From GCA-2693325 sp036343635 (GTDB taxonomy: Bacteria > Latescibacterota > UBA2968 > UBA8231), in NCBI GenBank assembly GCA_036343635.1, contig JAYYVF010000026.1:1-14132 (forward strand): a stretch of DNA of 14,132 nucleotides, written 5' to 3'. Below, piece by piece: positions 7,251-14,132 of the stretch. Position 1 is the first letter of the stretch; every line of letters begins with the position of its first letter. The position numbers were made by a program, and so were the translations under genes. The notes beneath the pieces are model-generated. The model made no database searches. It saw only the letters and a list, made by a program, of their open reading frames with translations, and had not been told where the DNA came from.

Positions 7251-7925
7251 ATGCAAATATTTTCTCCATATCATCTTTTTTGGCTTGGTGTCACGATAAT
7301 TTTTGTTGTTGGATGTTATCGAATGGGGATGATACACCCAGACTCAGTATTGCATCAATTATTTAGATTCAGTTTGTTCATTTTAGTTGTTGTAAATGAG
7401 GCGGCCTGGTTTTTGTATCGGCATCATATGGTAAAGATTCCCGTTGCAAACAATCTTCCGTTACACCTGTGTGACATTTCAGTGTTTCTCATGCTTTACA
7501 CATTAGTTTCAAAACGTTCATGGACGGGAGAATTGTCCTATTTTATGGGTGCTGTTGGTGCGTTGCTTGCTGTGTGTATGCCAGCAATTAGCGAAACTGG
7601 CAATATTCGTTTAATTGCAGAAATACGTTATTTTATTACTCATATTGCTCTAGTTGGGGTTGGAGTTTATTTCACGTTCGGATGTCGTTGGCTACCGTCT
7701 TATTCTGCTATTTGGAGGAGTTACGGGTTCGTACATGTATACGCTTTGTTGATTACGCCAGTAAATGTTTTGTTGGGCACAAACTATTTCTATACCATTT
7801 CAGCACCTCAACAGTTGTCGTTCTTATTCGTATTTCCCCACTGGCTATTTCTTGTTGGTGCCTCACTAATTTTTTTAGTCATATTCAATGTGCTTTATAT
7901 CCCATTTATATTTCACAGTCGGTGA
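7251..7925 (+). CDS. YwaF/TMEM164-like integral membrane protein (TIGR02206 type)
   Basis: This 224-residue, very hydrophobic protein has about six or seven membrane segments (roughly 8-24, 38-57, 72-88, 95-112, 120-143, 158-175 and 192-221). The motif NLPLHLCDIS (H72, C74, D75) and the later GTNYFYTISAP are the hallmarks of the bacterial YwaF family, which is related to eukaryotic TMEM164. TMEM164 has been described as a phospholipid acyltransferase; whether bacterial members share that activity is not known to me. The conserved His, Cys and Asp near the membrane face suit a catalytic site. The gene lies 95 bp after the formamidase-like gene with a weak ribosome site (GTGAGCAAAG) and is the last plus-strand gene before a convergent sulfatase. 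Confidence 0.8.
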   Translation: MQIFSPYHLFWLGVTIIFVVGCYRMGMIHPDSVLHQLFRFSLFILVVVNEAAWFLYRHHMVKIPVANNLPLHLCDISVFLMLYTLVSKRSWTGELSYFMGAVGALLAVCMPAISETGNIRLIAEIRYFITHIALVGVGVYFTFGCRWLPSYSAIWRSYGFVHVYALLITPVNVLLGTNYFYTISAPQQLSFLFVFPHWLFLVGASLIFLVIFNVLYIPFIFHSR

Positions 7926-7949
7926 TTTAATCTGACGATGGAAAGGGAT

Positions 7950-7971
7950 TCCCCTCCAAAAGGGATTTATT
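7950..7971 (+). terminator. Weak hairpin between convergent genes
   Basis: TCCC (7950-7953) can pair with GGGA (7962-7965) across an 8-base loop, followed by TTTATTTT. This could end transcription of the membrane-protein gene in the 46-bp gap before the convergent sulfatase. The stem is only 4 bp, so the call is tentative. Confidence 0.25.
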
Positions 7972-9366
7972 TTATCCATGAAAATCAAAGTGGTAGCCAC
8001 TTCCTTGTAGGTGAGATGTTTGTAGACGCTCCAAAATACGTAGGCGTAATATATCTTCTGTTGCTTTTATTTCGGGTCTTCCTGCTAAGTTTTCATGTTC
8101 CTCTGGATCGTTAATCAGGTCAAAAAGCATGTATGGAAGCCCATTGTTATTTAAGGCGATTTTCCATTCCTTATTTAAAAGCATAATTTCACCTCTATAT
8201 TCGGAAATAGCATCGGGTCGATGTTCACGATTTACGTCCTGCAACACAGGGCAAAGTGAACGGGCAAACTGAGGATATTCTATACAGCCATTTGCTAACT
8301 CTACTATCGTAGGGCCAACGTCAAACCATTCTACTGGGGAAGGACATGTGACTCCCCTCATAGTTCCTGGGGCGCTAATGATTAGAGGGACCCTGACAGC
8401 CCCATCTAAAAAGTTTTCTTTATAGAGCAATCCAGCATCCCCGTTCATTTCGCCGTGATCAGATACGAGAATTATGGCAGTGTTGTTGAGTTGTCCCCGA
8501 GACGAAATAGTTTCAATTATTTGACCGATTTGATCATCAATAAGACTAACGTTTCCCGCGTAATTTGCACGCAAAGCGGCAACGTCATCTGAATCTAAAT
8601 TTGGAGATTTAGCAAGTAATGTATCGAGACTGCCTTTAGGGCGGCCATCGAAACTCCTTGGAATGGGTCGTGCTTCAGGCATATCGTTCGGTGTATACAT
8701 TTCGGAGTAGGGGTCTGGTGCGTCCCATGGTTCGTGCGGACCACCAAAACTTACCCAGCAACACCACGGTTCATTTAAATCGTAATTTTCAATGTAGGAT
8801 TTTGCACGCTGTCCAACATAAACGTCGGCATAATATTTTATGCCAAGCGTGGATGGGCGTGCCGTGTGTGGTTTGTTTTCAAACCGATCTTTAAAATCAA
8901 CTTGGTAATCTTTCCAAACGCCTTCGTCTCGCCACCAGGCAGTCATGTGCGATAATATTTTTTGGCTGGCGCGTGGTCCACCTATTTCGTCAACATCGTC
9001 CAGTCCATACGTTTTCATAAGGAATTCACGTTCCCGGAGATCACCAGTGTGAGGGTGGAGGTGTGTTTTGCCAAAGAGACTTGTTCGATAGCCTGCTGTA
9101 CGAACTTGTTGCATCCAGGTTGGTTGATCTTTACTCATTTGACTTCGTTGATTAGCCCACACGCCCGTATTATGCGGGTAAAGGCCTGTTGCCAGGCTCA
9201 GTCGAGCTGGTACACATACTGGCGAATTTGTTATGCAATTGTTGAAACGCACACCTTTCTCGGCGATTCGATCCATGTTAGGTGTTTGAATCCAATCACC
9301 ACTACAATTCATAGCGTCGGCACGTTGTTGGTCTGTCATAATTAATAGAATATTAGGTTTGTTCAT
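7972..9366 (-). CDS. Type I (formylglycine) sulfatase
   Basis: This 464-residue alkaline-phosphatase-superfamily sulfatase hydrolyses sulfate esters. The activation motif C51-V-P-A-R55 matches CxPxR, in which the cysteine is converted to formylglycine. Other signatures are NILLIMTDQQRAD at 5-17 (D12 and Q13 at the calcium site), FGKTHLHPH, the GGPHEPWDAP block, and D303-H304 in LVSDHGEMNGD. The C-terminal part with EYRGE and MLFDLINDPEEHENLA is typical of S1-family arylsulfatase-like proteins. Length is normal. There is no signal peptide: the catalytic domain begins at residue 4, so a cytosolic location and a small imported sulfated substrate are likely. The formylglycine-generating or anaerobic maturase gene is not in the window. 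The start at 9366 has an A/G-rich AAAAAGAAA site. It is convergent with the membrane-protein gene and divergent from the mosaic gene; the substrate cannot be predicted. Confidence 0.93.
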   Translation of the reverse strand: MNKPNILLIMTDQQRADAMNCSGDWIQTPNMDRIAEKGVRFNNCITNSPVCVPARLSLATGLYPHNTGVWANQRSQMSKDQPTWMQQVRTAGYRTSLFGKTHLHPHTGDLREREFLMKTYGLDDVDEIGGPRASQKILSHMTAWWRDEGVWKDYQVDFKDRFENKPHTARPSTLGIKYYADVYVGQRAKSYIENYDLNEPWCCWVSFGGPHEPWDAPDPYSEMYTPNDMPEARPIPRSFDGRPKGSLDTLLAKSPNLDSDDVAALRANYAGNVSLIDDQIGQIIETISSRGQLNNTAIILVSDHGEMNGDAGLLYKENFLDGAVRVPLIISAPGTMRGVTCPSPVEWFDVGPTIVELANGCIEYPQFARSLCPVLQDVNREHRPDAISEYRGEIMLLNKEWKIALNNNGLPYMLFDLINDPEEHENLAGRPEIKATEDILRLRILERLQTSHLQGSGYHFDFHG

Positions 9367-9512
9367 TTTCTTTTTATAGAAATAAAGTGGAAAAATTGAC
9401 GGCAGATCAGTTAGTTTATGGTTTTGTAAACAGGTTGTTGTTACGAATGCTTATGCCAACATAGCTTGAGAAAGATACAGTCGCAAGTTGGTTAGATGAT
9501 GCGGATGGTTTG

Positions 9513-9541
9513 TTTTTCTCGATTTTAATTGCCGCTATAAT
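9513..9541 (+). promoter_or_regulatory. Candidate promoter of the mosaic gene
   Basis: TATAAT at 9536-9541 is a perfect -10 hexamer. A 17-bp spacer upstream leads to TTTTTC (9513-9518), which matches the -35 consensus poorly, so an activator may be needed if this is the promoter. Transcription would begin near 9548, giving a leader of about 75 bases that contains the inverted repeat at 9555-9589. Confidence 0.35.
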
Positions 9542-9554
9542 CGTGACGTACTCG

Positions 9555-9589
9555 CGAATAAGTTTCCCCCGCCTGTGCATACTTATTCG
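9555..9589. repeat. 9-bp perfect inverted repeat in the leader of the mosaic gene
   Basis: CGAATAAGT (9555-9563) and ACTTATTCG (9581-9589) are perfect inverted copies separated by a C-rich 17-base spacer. The repeat lies 14 bases after the TATAAT box and ends 33 bases before the ATG, with the ribosome site GAGGAGA (9607-9613) further on. It could be a dimeric regulator's operator or a leader hairpin. The right arm also overlaps an 8-bp palindrome, ATTCGAAT (9585-9592). There is no T-run, so it is not a standard terminator. Confidence 0.55.
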
Positions 9590-9622
9590 AATTGCTGGAT
9601 GGTTTTGAGGAGAATGGTTTAG

Positions 9623-12600
9623 ATGAAAGAGTTTTTTTACTGGATAATTTCTTTAGGTATTTTGATAGGTAACATTCAATTAGTCTTCGCTCACAATGGA
9701 GTCGTTGCAACCGCAGCAAATATAGATGGGATTACGATAGATGGAGATTTTTCTGACTGGCCTGAAGGTCTTGAGACATATCCCATTGAAGACCCTGCCT
9801 TTGGTGAACCTCCAACTGATGAATTTGATTTTGATGCGTACTATCGCATTGGCTATAATGAGATTCAACAGGTGTTATATGTTGCCGTTACTGTGCAGGA
9901 TGATCATACAGTAATTGACACAACGGACATGTGGAACACGCAAGACGGTTGTGAAATCTATGCTTATTTAAACCACTTGGAGGTACCATCGAGCTCTGAG
10001 AGAGGCGCATATTCAACATTGCAGTTTTCCATATATGGGGATTCCCGTCTTACATACGGAAAGACCAAACTTCGTGCTCCGTATTTGGTCGAGGTACTGC
10101 GTTTTGGTAATACCACTCAGTACGAGTGGCTGGTAAATGTTGGACAGTTGGCCCATGGGATTCGTCATCTGTCACCTAATTCTGCGATTGCTCTAGATAT
10201 AGTTGTTGTTGACAAAGACAAGGATGAAAGTTTCTCTTGGATGACATGGGGACCGGGAGTGAATAAGTGGGGATTTGCAGATCGGTTAGGGGACATATTA
10301 TTAGTTTCCGATAAGAGTACACTTAGTAATGTGTCTGGCAAAGTTCACTGGAGTAATGAAGAAGCAGGGAACAAAAAGGGTTTCATTTACCTTTCAGCCG
10401 TCGGGACAAAAACCCATCTGAGAGTGAAGCCTGACACCGCAGGTGTATTCTCTGCTAAACTCCCTGCGCTGGAATATAGTTTTCAGGCTGGATATAGGCG
10501 CCATCTAAGTGATTCTATTTCGGTCAAGGTGCCTCCATCAAGTGATGTCTCCCTCCCTCCACTTTCTTTTCAGGACCCGCCTTTTGGTGAACGACATGTA
10601 ATAAATGCAATGCCTTCTGTTGTTGCGGGGGGAGGTTCGAAGATAGGTGATTGGAGTGGTTACAATATTCATGATGGGATGCCAGGCAACGATGTTACGG
10701 CTATTTCAATGGCAAATAGTGGCGTCATGTTACTGGGGACTCAAAATGGGATGAGTTTTTTTGATGGATCTACCTTTAGCACGTTGACGAAAAGTGACGG
10801 ATTGGCAGGGAATCAGGTAAGCTTTTTTAAAGAGACGTCTGACGGCGCTCTCTGGATTGCTACGTCTGCGGGGATAAGCCGTTATATAAATGATGAGATA
10901 ATAACGTATACCGCACTTGATGGTTTGGCAGGGAATTGGGTTACCTCAATTCTTGAAGATGATGACGGTGTACTATGGATAGGAAGTCTTCACGGAGGGG
11001 TTTCGCAATTCAACGGTGAGTCCTTTGAGAAAATTGAGACGGGGCACGGTTTTAGTGTCACAGATATTGTACAGGATAGAAATGGAATAATTTGGATAGC
11101 AACTACTAGAGGTCTTACGTCTTTTGATGGCGAAGAATTTCTGAATTATACAATGGAAGATGGACTACCTAGTGATTCTATTACCGCTCTTTATGAAGCA
11201 TCTGATGGTAAACTATGGGTTGGTACAAAACCTGGTGTGGACGGAGGGAAATGGGAAATGGCTGGTGGTGCTTTTTTTATAGAAGATGGGACTATTAATA
11301 TAGCACCAAGCTTATTTCAAGATCCAACTAATATACCTGAATATAACGAAGGTTATAGTAGGCGCGAAGTTTTATGTCTTTCGGAAGATTCTTTTGGAAA
11401 CATGTGGATAGGGACTGCAGGTGGTTTATTTAGAGTAAAAGATCAGACAGTAAAACAGTTAATTATTGGTGGTAGCGCTACTGACATAAACGTAAAATCG
11501 TTATTTCACGATGGCGTAAATCAACTGTGGGTTGGTACTAACGAGGGAATTAGGAGATACGACGGTGCTGTTTTTTCTTCCTACTCTCTTAGTCAATTGA
11601 ATACGACTGAAGTTACTTCAATTATTGAGGATGATAAAAGTCGCATATGGGTTGGAACAAAAAATGGTGTTCAAGTTATTCAAGATGGCAAGATAATAGG
11701 TGAAAAAATTATTCCCGAATTATCTGATTTACCTGTCGAGTATCTTTACCAGTCCTTTGGTCAGGGATTATGGATAGGAACGCCGTCAAGTATTTACCAG
11801 CATCGAAATGGTCGGCTAAGAGAGTTCCCCAGAAATATTATATCTGGAGATAATGCTGTTGGGCTTACAGATGATTCACCTGTTGCTAAGTCCAGTTTGT
11901 TTGATTCTAGCTATGTACGATCTGCATATCAGGATAGAAAAGGGACTGTGTGGATTTCTGTTGTAGATGGACTGTTTCGTTTTAAGGAAGAGACATTTTC
12001 CCTCTTAACAACATCTGATGGATTGGGGAGCAATGAAATTAATTCTGTTTTTGAAGATTCGAAGGGAATATTATGGGTTGCTACATCAAACGGAATGAGC
12101 AAATACGACGGGACATCTTTTCGCAATTATACTACTGAAGATGGTTTGCCTAGTAATTGGGTAAATGCTATAACCGAATCCTCTAATGGGAATATCTGGG
12201 CAGCTACCACTCAAGGGATAAGTTCTTTTGATGGTTCCAAGTTCAAGAATATAAAAAAACGAGATGGTTTATCAGGAAGCCAGGCAACGGCACTTTTTTT
12301 TTCGGCGGATAGTACTTTGTGGGTTAAAATGGAAAAAGGTGTTTCTTTTCTAAAAGATGGTGTATTAAGCGTTTTGACTATGGTTCAAGGTTTACCCTCG
12401 AACGAAGTAAATGTAATGAAAGAGACAAGTAGTGGAGTTAAGTGGCTTGGAACAAATGAGGGTATAAGTCGTTATGATGGAGAAACAGTGCAAAACCTGC
12501 TAAAGCGAGACGGGCTTAATAGTAATTTGGTAAAGGATCTTTTAGAAACTCGAAATGGTGTTTATTGGATTTTGACGGATATGGGTGTCACTAGGATCCG

Positions 12601-14132
12601 TCCCGAGAATAGTGATCCACGCATCTTAATTTCCTCGATTGTAGCTGACGAGATTTATAAAACCGGTATGCAAATTGAGATTCCGACAACGCAGAGACAG
12701 GTTGCGATTAATTTCCAAGGGCTATCTTTTCAGACACGGCGCAAATTAATTAATTATACCTATAGATTGAAAGGTTATGATGAGGATTGGCAATTTTCAC
12801 GAGAAAATGTCGCTTATTACGAGAACCTGCCAAGTGGTATTTATGAGTTTGAGGTCAAAGGGATAGATCGCGCGTTTAATTATTCCAAACAACCAGCATC
12901 TATTAAATTTGAGGTCATATACGTTCCAGAAGCATCCTCAATTGGTCTTGGTGAAATAGAAGTGCTTGATATTTTTGCCTCCTTTTACAAGACCTATGGA
13001 ATAAGACCTGCTGGTCAGGCTCAAATATTTAACAAGAATGAAATCCCAATAAAGGCCGTGCTTCAGTACTACTTGCCGGAATTGATGAAACGGCCGACAC
13101 AGAGAGAATTCACAATACCTCCTAGGTCTAAGATTGTTCTTCCTTTTCGTGCACATTTGGACAACAGTTTATTAAATGTTATTGGGCAACAAGCGTGGGA
13201 AGCAGAGGTCGAACTATCTTACAACGTCGGAGAACGGACAGTTTCTGTTGAGAAAAGGGTACCGCTTAAAGTTCATGGCAGAGGGGCTCTAACGTGGGAT
13301 TCGATGGAAAAGGCCGCCGTGTTTGTAACGCCAGAGCATGCTCCCGTCGTCGATTTTTCTCGTGGGCTTCTCTCGAAGTTTGAAGATTCTCATGCAAAAA
13401 ATGTCGTAAATAAAAATATTCAACGTGCGATTTTAATGTTTGAAGGGTTGAATACTTTGGGCGTTAAATATGCACCGGACGCAAATACACCTTTCCAAAA
13501 AACTCGTGGAGATGTGGCGGCGTTGGACAATATCCAATATCCATTTGAGTTATTAAAATCTCGTTTAGGCGATTGTGATGATAATACGGTTCTATATTGT
13601 TCGTTATTGGAAAATTTGAATATTCGAACGGCCTTCGTAGATGTGCCAGGTCATATATTGATGATGTTTGATTCTGGTGTACCAAACACTAGGACATTGG
13701 GTCCATTGTTACCTGAATCCATGTTTGTAGATTTCCGAAATACCATGTGGATTCCGATAGAGGTTACGGTACTTGGAGAAGATCGACTCTTCTTAGATGC
13801 CTGGGAACTAGGGGCGAAAATCCTGAAAACGGTTGATACGAGTGAACCAGGAGTTATAACGATAGTTTCTGATGCTTGGAACAAGTATCCTTATGGAGAC
13901 TTACAGGAGGAATATTCTATAGATTGGCCTGCAGCGGATTTATTAAAGAACAATTTGCGAGAGAACCTTGATCGGATTGGAGATCTGCGTAGTAAGTTTT
14001 TTGAGGTAACCTATATTAGGCCTTTGCTCAGTGATCCAAATAATGATTTGGTGCGGTTAAATATGGCTAAATCTCATATTGAATCAGAGGAATTTAATTT
14101 AGCGCTAGGACATCTTCCATTGGTATCCGGAA
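9623..14132 (+). CDS. Exported mosaic protein: CBM9-like, Reg_prop propellers, Y_Y_Y, transglutaminase-like (3' end missing)
   Basis: An open frame of 1503 codons runs off the window. The ATG at 9623 follows a strong GAGGAGA site (9607-9613). Domain order by residue: signal peptide 1-23 with likely cleavage after LVFA; a CBM9-like domain from about 33 (IDGDFSDWPEG, then YRIGYNE and a DGCEIYAYL strand); a small beta-sandwich about 238-315; about 15 Reg_prop repeats at 342-993 (pattern LWIGTxxGlxxydG...DGLpsn), enough for two seven-bladed propellers; a Y_Y_Y domain about 1000-1107 (Y1045, Y1047, GYDEDW, NLPSGIYEFEVKG); an Ig-like sandwich about 1112-1225; a transglutaminase-like domain about 1250-1410 with GDCDD (C1318), VPGH (H1344) and WIPIE (E1380) as likely catalytic residues; and the beginning of a TPR-like helical repeat at about 1480. 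No membrane helix, histidine kinase or GGDEF domain is seen. It probably binds glycan outside the inner membrane and may process or cross-link protein. Function unknown. Confidence 0.88.
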   Translation, partial: MKEFFYWIISLGILIGNIQLVFAHNGVVATAANIDGITIDGDFSDWPEGLETYPIEDPAFGEPPTDEFDFDAYYRIGYNEIQQVLYVAVTVQDDHTVIDTTDMWNTQDGCEIYAYLNHLEVPSSSERGAYSTLQFSIYGDSRLTYGKTKLRAPYLVEVLRFGNTTQYEWLVNVGQLAHGIRHLSPNSAIALDIVVVDKDKDESFSWMTWGPGVNKWGFADRLGDILLVSDKSTLSNVSGKVHWSNEEAGNKKGFIYLSAVGTKTHLRVKPDTAGVFSAKLPALEYSFQAGYRRHLSDSISVKVPPSSDVSLPPLSFQDPPFGERHVINAMPSVVAGGGSKIGDWSGYNIHDGMPGNDVTAISMANSGVMLLGTQNGMSFFDGSTFSTLTKSDGLAGNQVSFFKETSDGALWIATSAGISRYINDEIITYTALDGLAGNWVTSILEDDDGVLWIGSLHGGVSQFNGESFEKIETGHGFSVTDIVQDRNGIIWIATTRGLTSFDGEEFLNYTMEDGLPSDSITALYEASDGKLWVGTKPGVDGGKWEMAGGAFFIEDGTINIAPSLFQDPTNIPEYNEGYSRREVLCLSEDSFGNMWIGTAGGLFRVKDQTVKQLIIGGSATDINVKSLFHDGVNQLWVGTNEGIRRYDGAVFSSYSLSQLNTTEVTSIIEDDKSRIWVGTKNGVQVIQDGKIIGEKIIPELSDLPVEYLYQSFGQGLWIGTPSSIYQHRNGRLREFPRNIISGDNAVGLTDDSPVAKSSLFDSSYVRSAYQDRKGTVWISVVDGLFRFKEETFSLLTTSDGLGSNEINSVFEDSKGILWVATSNGMSKYDGTSFRNYTTEDGLPSNWVNAITESSNGNIWAATTQGISSFDGSKFKNIKKRDGLSGSQATALFFSADSTLWVKMEKGVSFLKDGVLSVLTMVQGLPSNEVNVMKETSSGVKWLGTNEGISRYDGETVQNLLKRDGLNSNLVKDLLETRNGVYWILTDMGVTRIRPENSDPRILISSIVADEIYKTGMQIEIPTTQRQVAINFQGLSFQTRRKLINYTYRLKGYDEDWQFSRENVAYYENLPSGIYEFEVKGIDRAFNYSKQPASIKFEVIYVPEASSIGLGEIEVLDIFASFYKTYGIRPAGQAQIFNKNEIPIKAVLQYYLPELMKRPTQREFTIPPRSKIVLPFRAHLDNSLLNVIGQQAWEAEVELSYNVGERTVSVEKRVPLKVHGRGALTWDSMEKAAVFVTPEHAPVVDFSRGLLSKFEDSHAKNVVNKNIQRAILMFEGLNTLGVKYAPDANTPFQKTRGDVAALDNIQYPFELLKSRLGDCDDNTVLYCSLLENLNIRTAFVDVPGHILMMFDSGVPNTRTLGPLLPESMFVDFRNTMWIPIEVTVLGEDRLFLDAWELGAKILKTVDTSEPGVITIVSDAWNKYPYGDLQEEYSIDWPAADLLKNNLRENLDRIGDLRSKFFEVTYIRPLLSDPNNDLVRLNMAKSHIESEEFNLALGHLPLVSG
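10646..12601 (+). repeat. Degenerate propeller-repeat region encoding about 15 Reg_prop blades
   Basis: The encoded protein repeats a motif of about 40-45 residues: DGL(P/A)xNxV, a short acidic strand, (L/I)W(I/V)(G/A)T, xxGxSxYDG. I count 15 tryptophan-type strands (LLGT, LWIAT, LWIGS, IWIAT, LWVGT, MWIGT, LWVGT, IWVGT, LWIGT, VWISV, LWVAT, IWAAT, LWVKM, KWLGT, YWILT). The blades differ in length in the middle (about residues 540-760), where some lack the YDG turn. The copies are similar as protein but have diverged as DNA, so the array is old rather than a recent expansion. Confidence 0.8.

Larger units (their letters stand above)
9367..9622. other. Divergent intergenic region between sulfatase and mosaic gene
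   Basis: This 256-bp AT-rich stretch must hold the start signals for both the sulfatase (leftward) and the large exported mosaic protein (rightward). On the plus strand it contains a perfect TATAAT at 9536-9541 and a 9-bp inverted repeat at 9555-9589. For the sulfatase side I see no convincing promoter pair. A minus-strand open frame crossing 9525-9719 is not credible as a gene because it overlaps the signal-peptide region of the mosaic gene and resembles nothing. Confidence 0.6.

Noticed and set aside
7941..7967. GGGATT direct repeat (7945-7950 and 7962-7967) as an attachment or insertion site
   Set aside because: Six bases repeated 17 bases apart in a short intergenic gap is easily chance, and no mobile gene is nearby.
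8658..9345. Plus-strand open frames inside the sulfatase
   Set aside because: They are antisense to the conserved sulfatase core, including the CVPAR region, and have no domain-like pattern.
9396..9422. TTGACG and TATGGT as a promoter for the mosaic gene
   Set aside because: The spacer is only 15 bp and the site lies about 200 bases before the ATG; the TATAAT at 9536-9541 is a better candidate.
9525..9868. Two minus-strand open frames (9525-9719 and 9680-9868) near the mosaic gene start
   Set aside because: They lie antisense to the signal peptide and CBM9-like domain, have no recognisable motifs or ribosome sites, and look like shadow frames.
10646..12601. Possible tandem DNA repeat array
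   Set aside because: The periodicity is at protein level (Reg_prop blades). The nucleotide copies differ throughout, so it is not a DNA satellite or CRISPR-like array.

Overview
The window looks like part of the chromosome of an uncultivated, probably marine or host-associated bacterium. The DNA is moderately AT-rich. The mix of families (PhyH-type dioxygenase, SMP-30 lactonase, aldo/keto reductase, dimethylformamidase-like hydrolase, sulfatase, ligand-sensing propeller protein) resembles metagenomic lineages such as Poribacteria or Latescibacterota. This assignment rests on gene content alone and is weak. I see no phage, transposon, CRISPR, rRNA or tRNA.

Layout. Positions 43-7925 hold eight plus-strand genes with short gaps: a cytosolic NodB-type deacetylase (43-951), an SMP-30/gluconolactonase (1075-1983) that overlaps an aldo/keto reductase (1983-2963), a PhyH-like Fe(II)/2-oxoglutarate enzyme (3003-3794), a Ste24-type M48 membrane protease (3840-5069), a YdjA-like nitroreductase (5160-5723), a protein related to the large subunit of N,N-dimethylformamidase (5806-7155) and a YwaF/TMEM164-like membrane protein (7251-7925). 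A convergent minus-strand sulfatase follows (7972-9366). A 256-bp divergent region then leads into a very large plus-strand gene (9623 to the window end, 1503 codons visible, no stop). It encodes an exported mosaic: CBM9-like domain, about 15 Reg_prop propeller repeats, a Y_Y_Y domain, a transglutaminase-like domain and the start of a TPR-like region.

How the genes may work together. Lactonase, AKR, dioxygenase, deacetylase, amidohydrolase-like protein and sulfatase would suit stepwise breakdown of an oxidised, amidated or sulfated small molecule or sugar. None of these enzymes has a visible signal peptide, so they would act in the cytosol on imported material, yet no transporter lies in the window. 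Only the terminal mosaic protein is clearly exported. The pathway is inference; the family calls are firm.

Most unusual points: (1) the mosaic protein carries the sensor half of a hybrid two-component system (Reg_prop plus Y_Y_Y) joined to a transglutaminase-like domain instead of a kinase; (2) the PhyH-like enzyme has His-Gly-Gly where the iron-binding His-x-Asp is expected; (3) the formamidase-like protein is a stand-alone, shortened large subunit; (4) a 9-bp inverted repeat lies between a perfect TATAAT box and the start of the mosaic gene.
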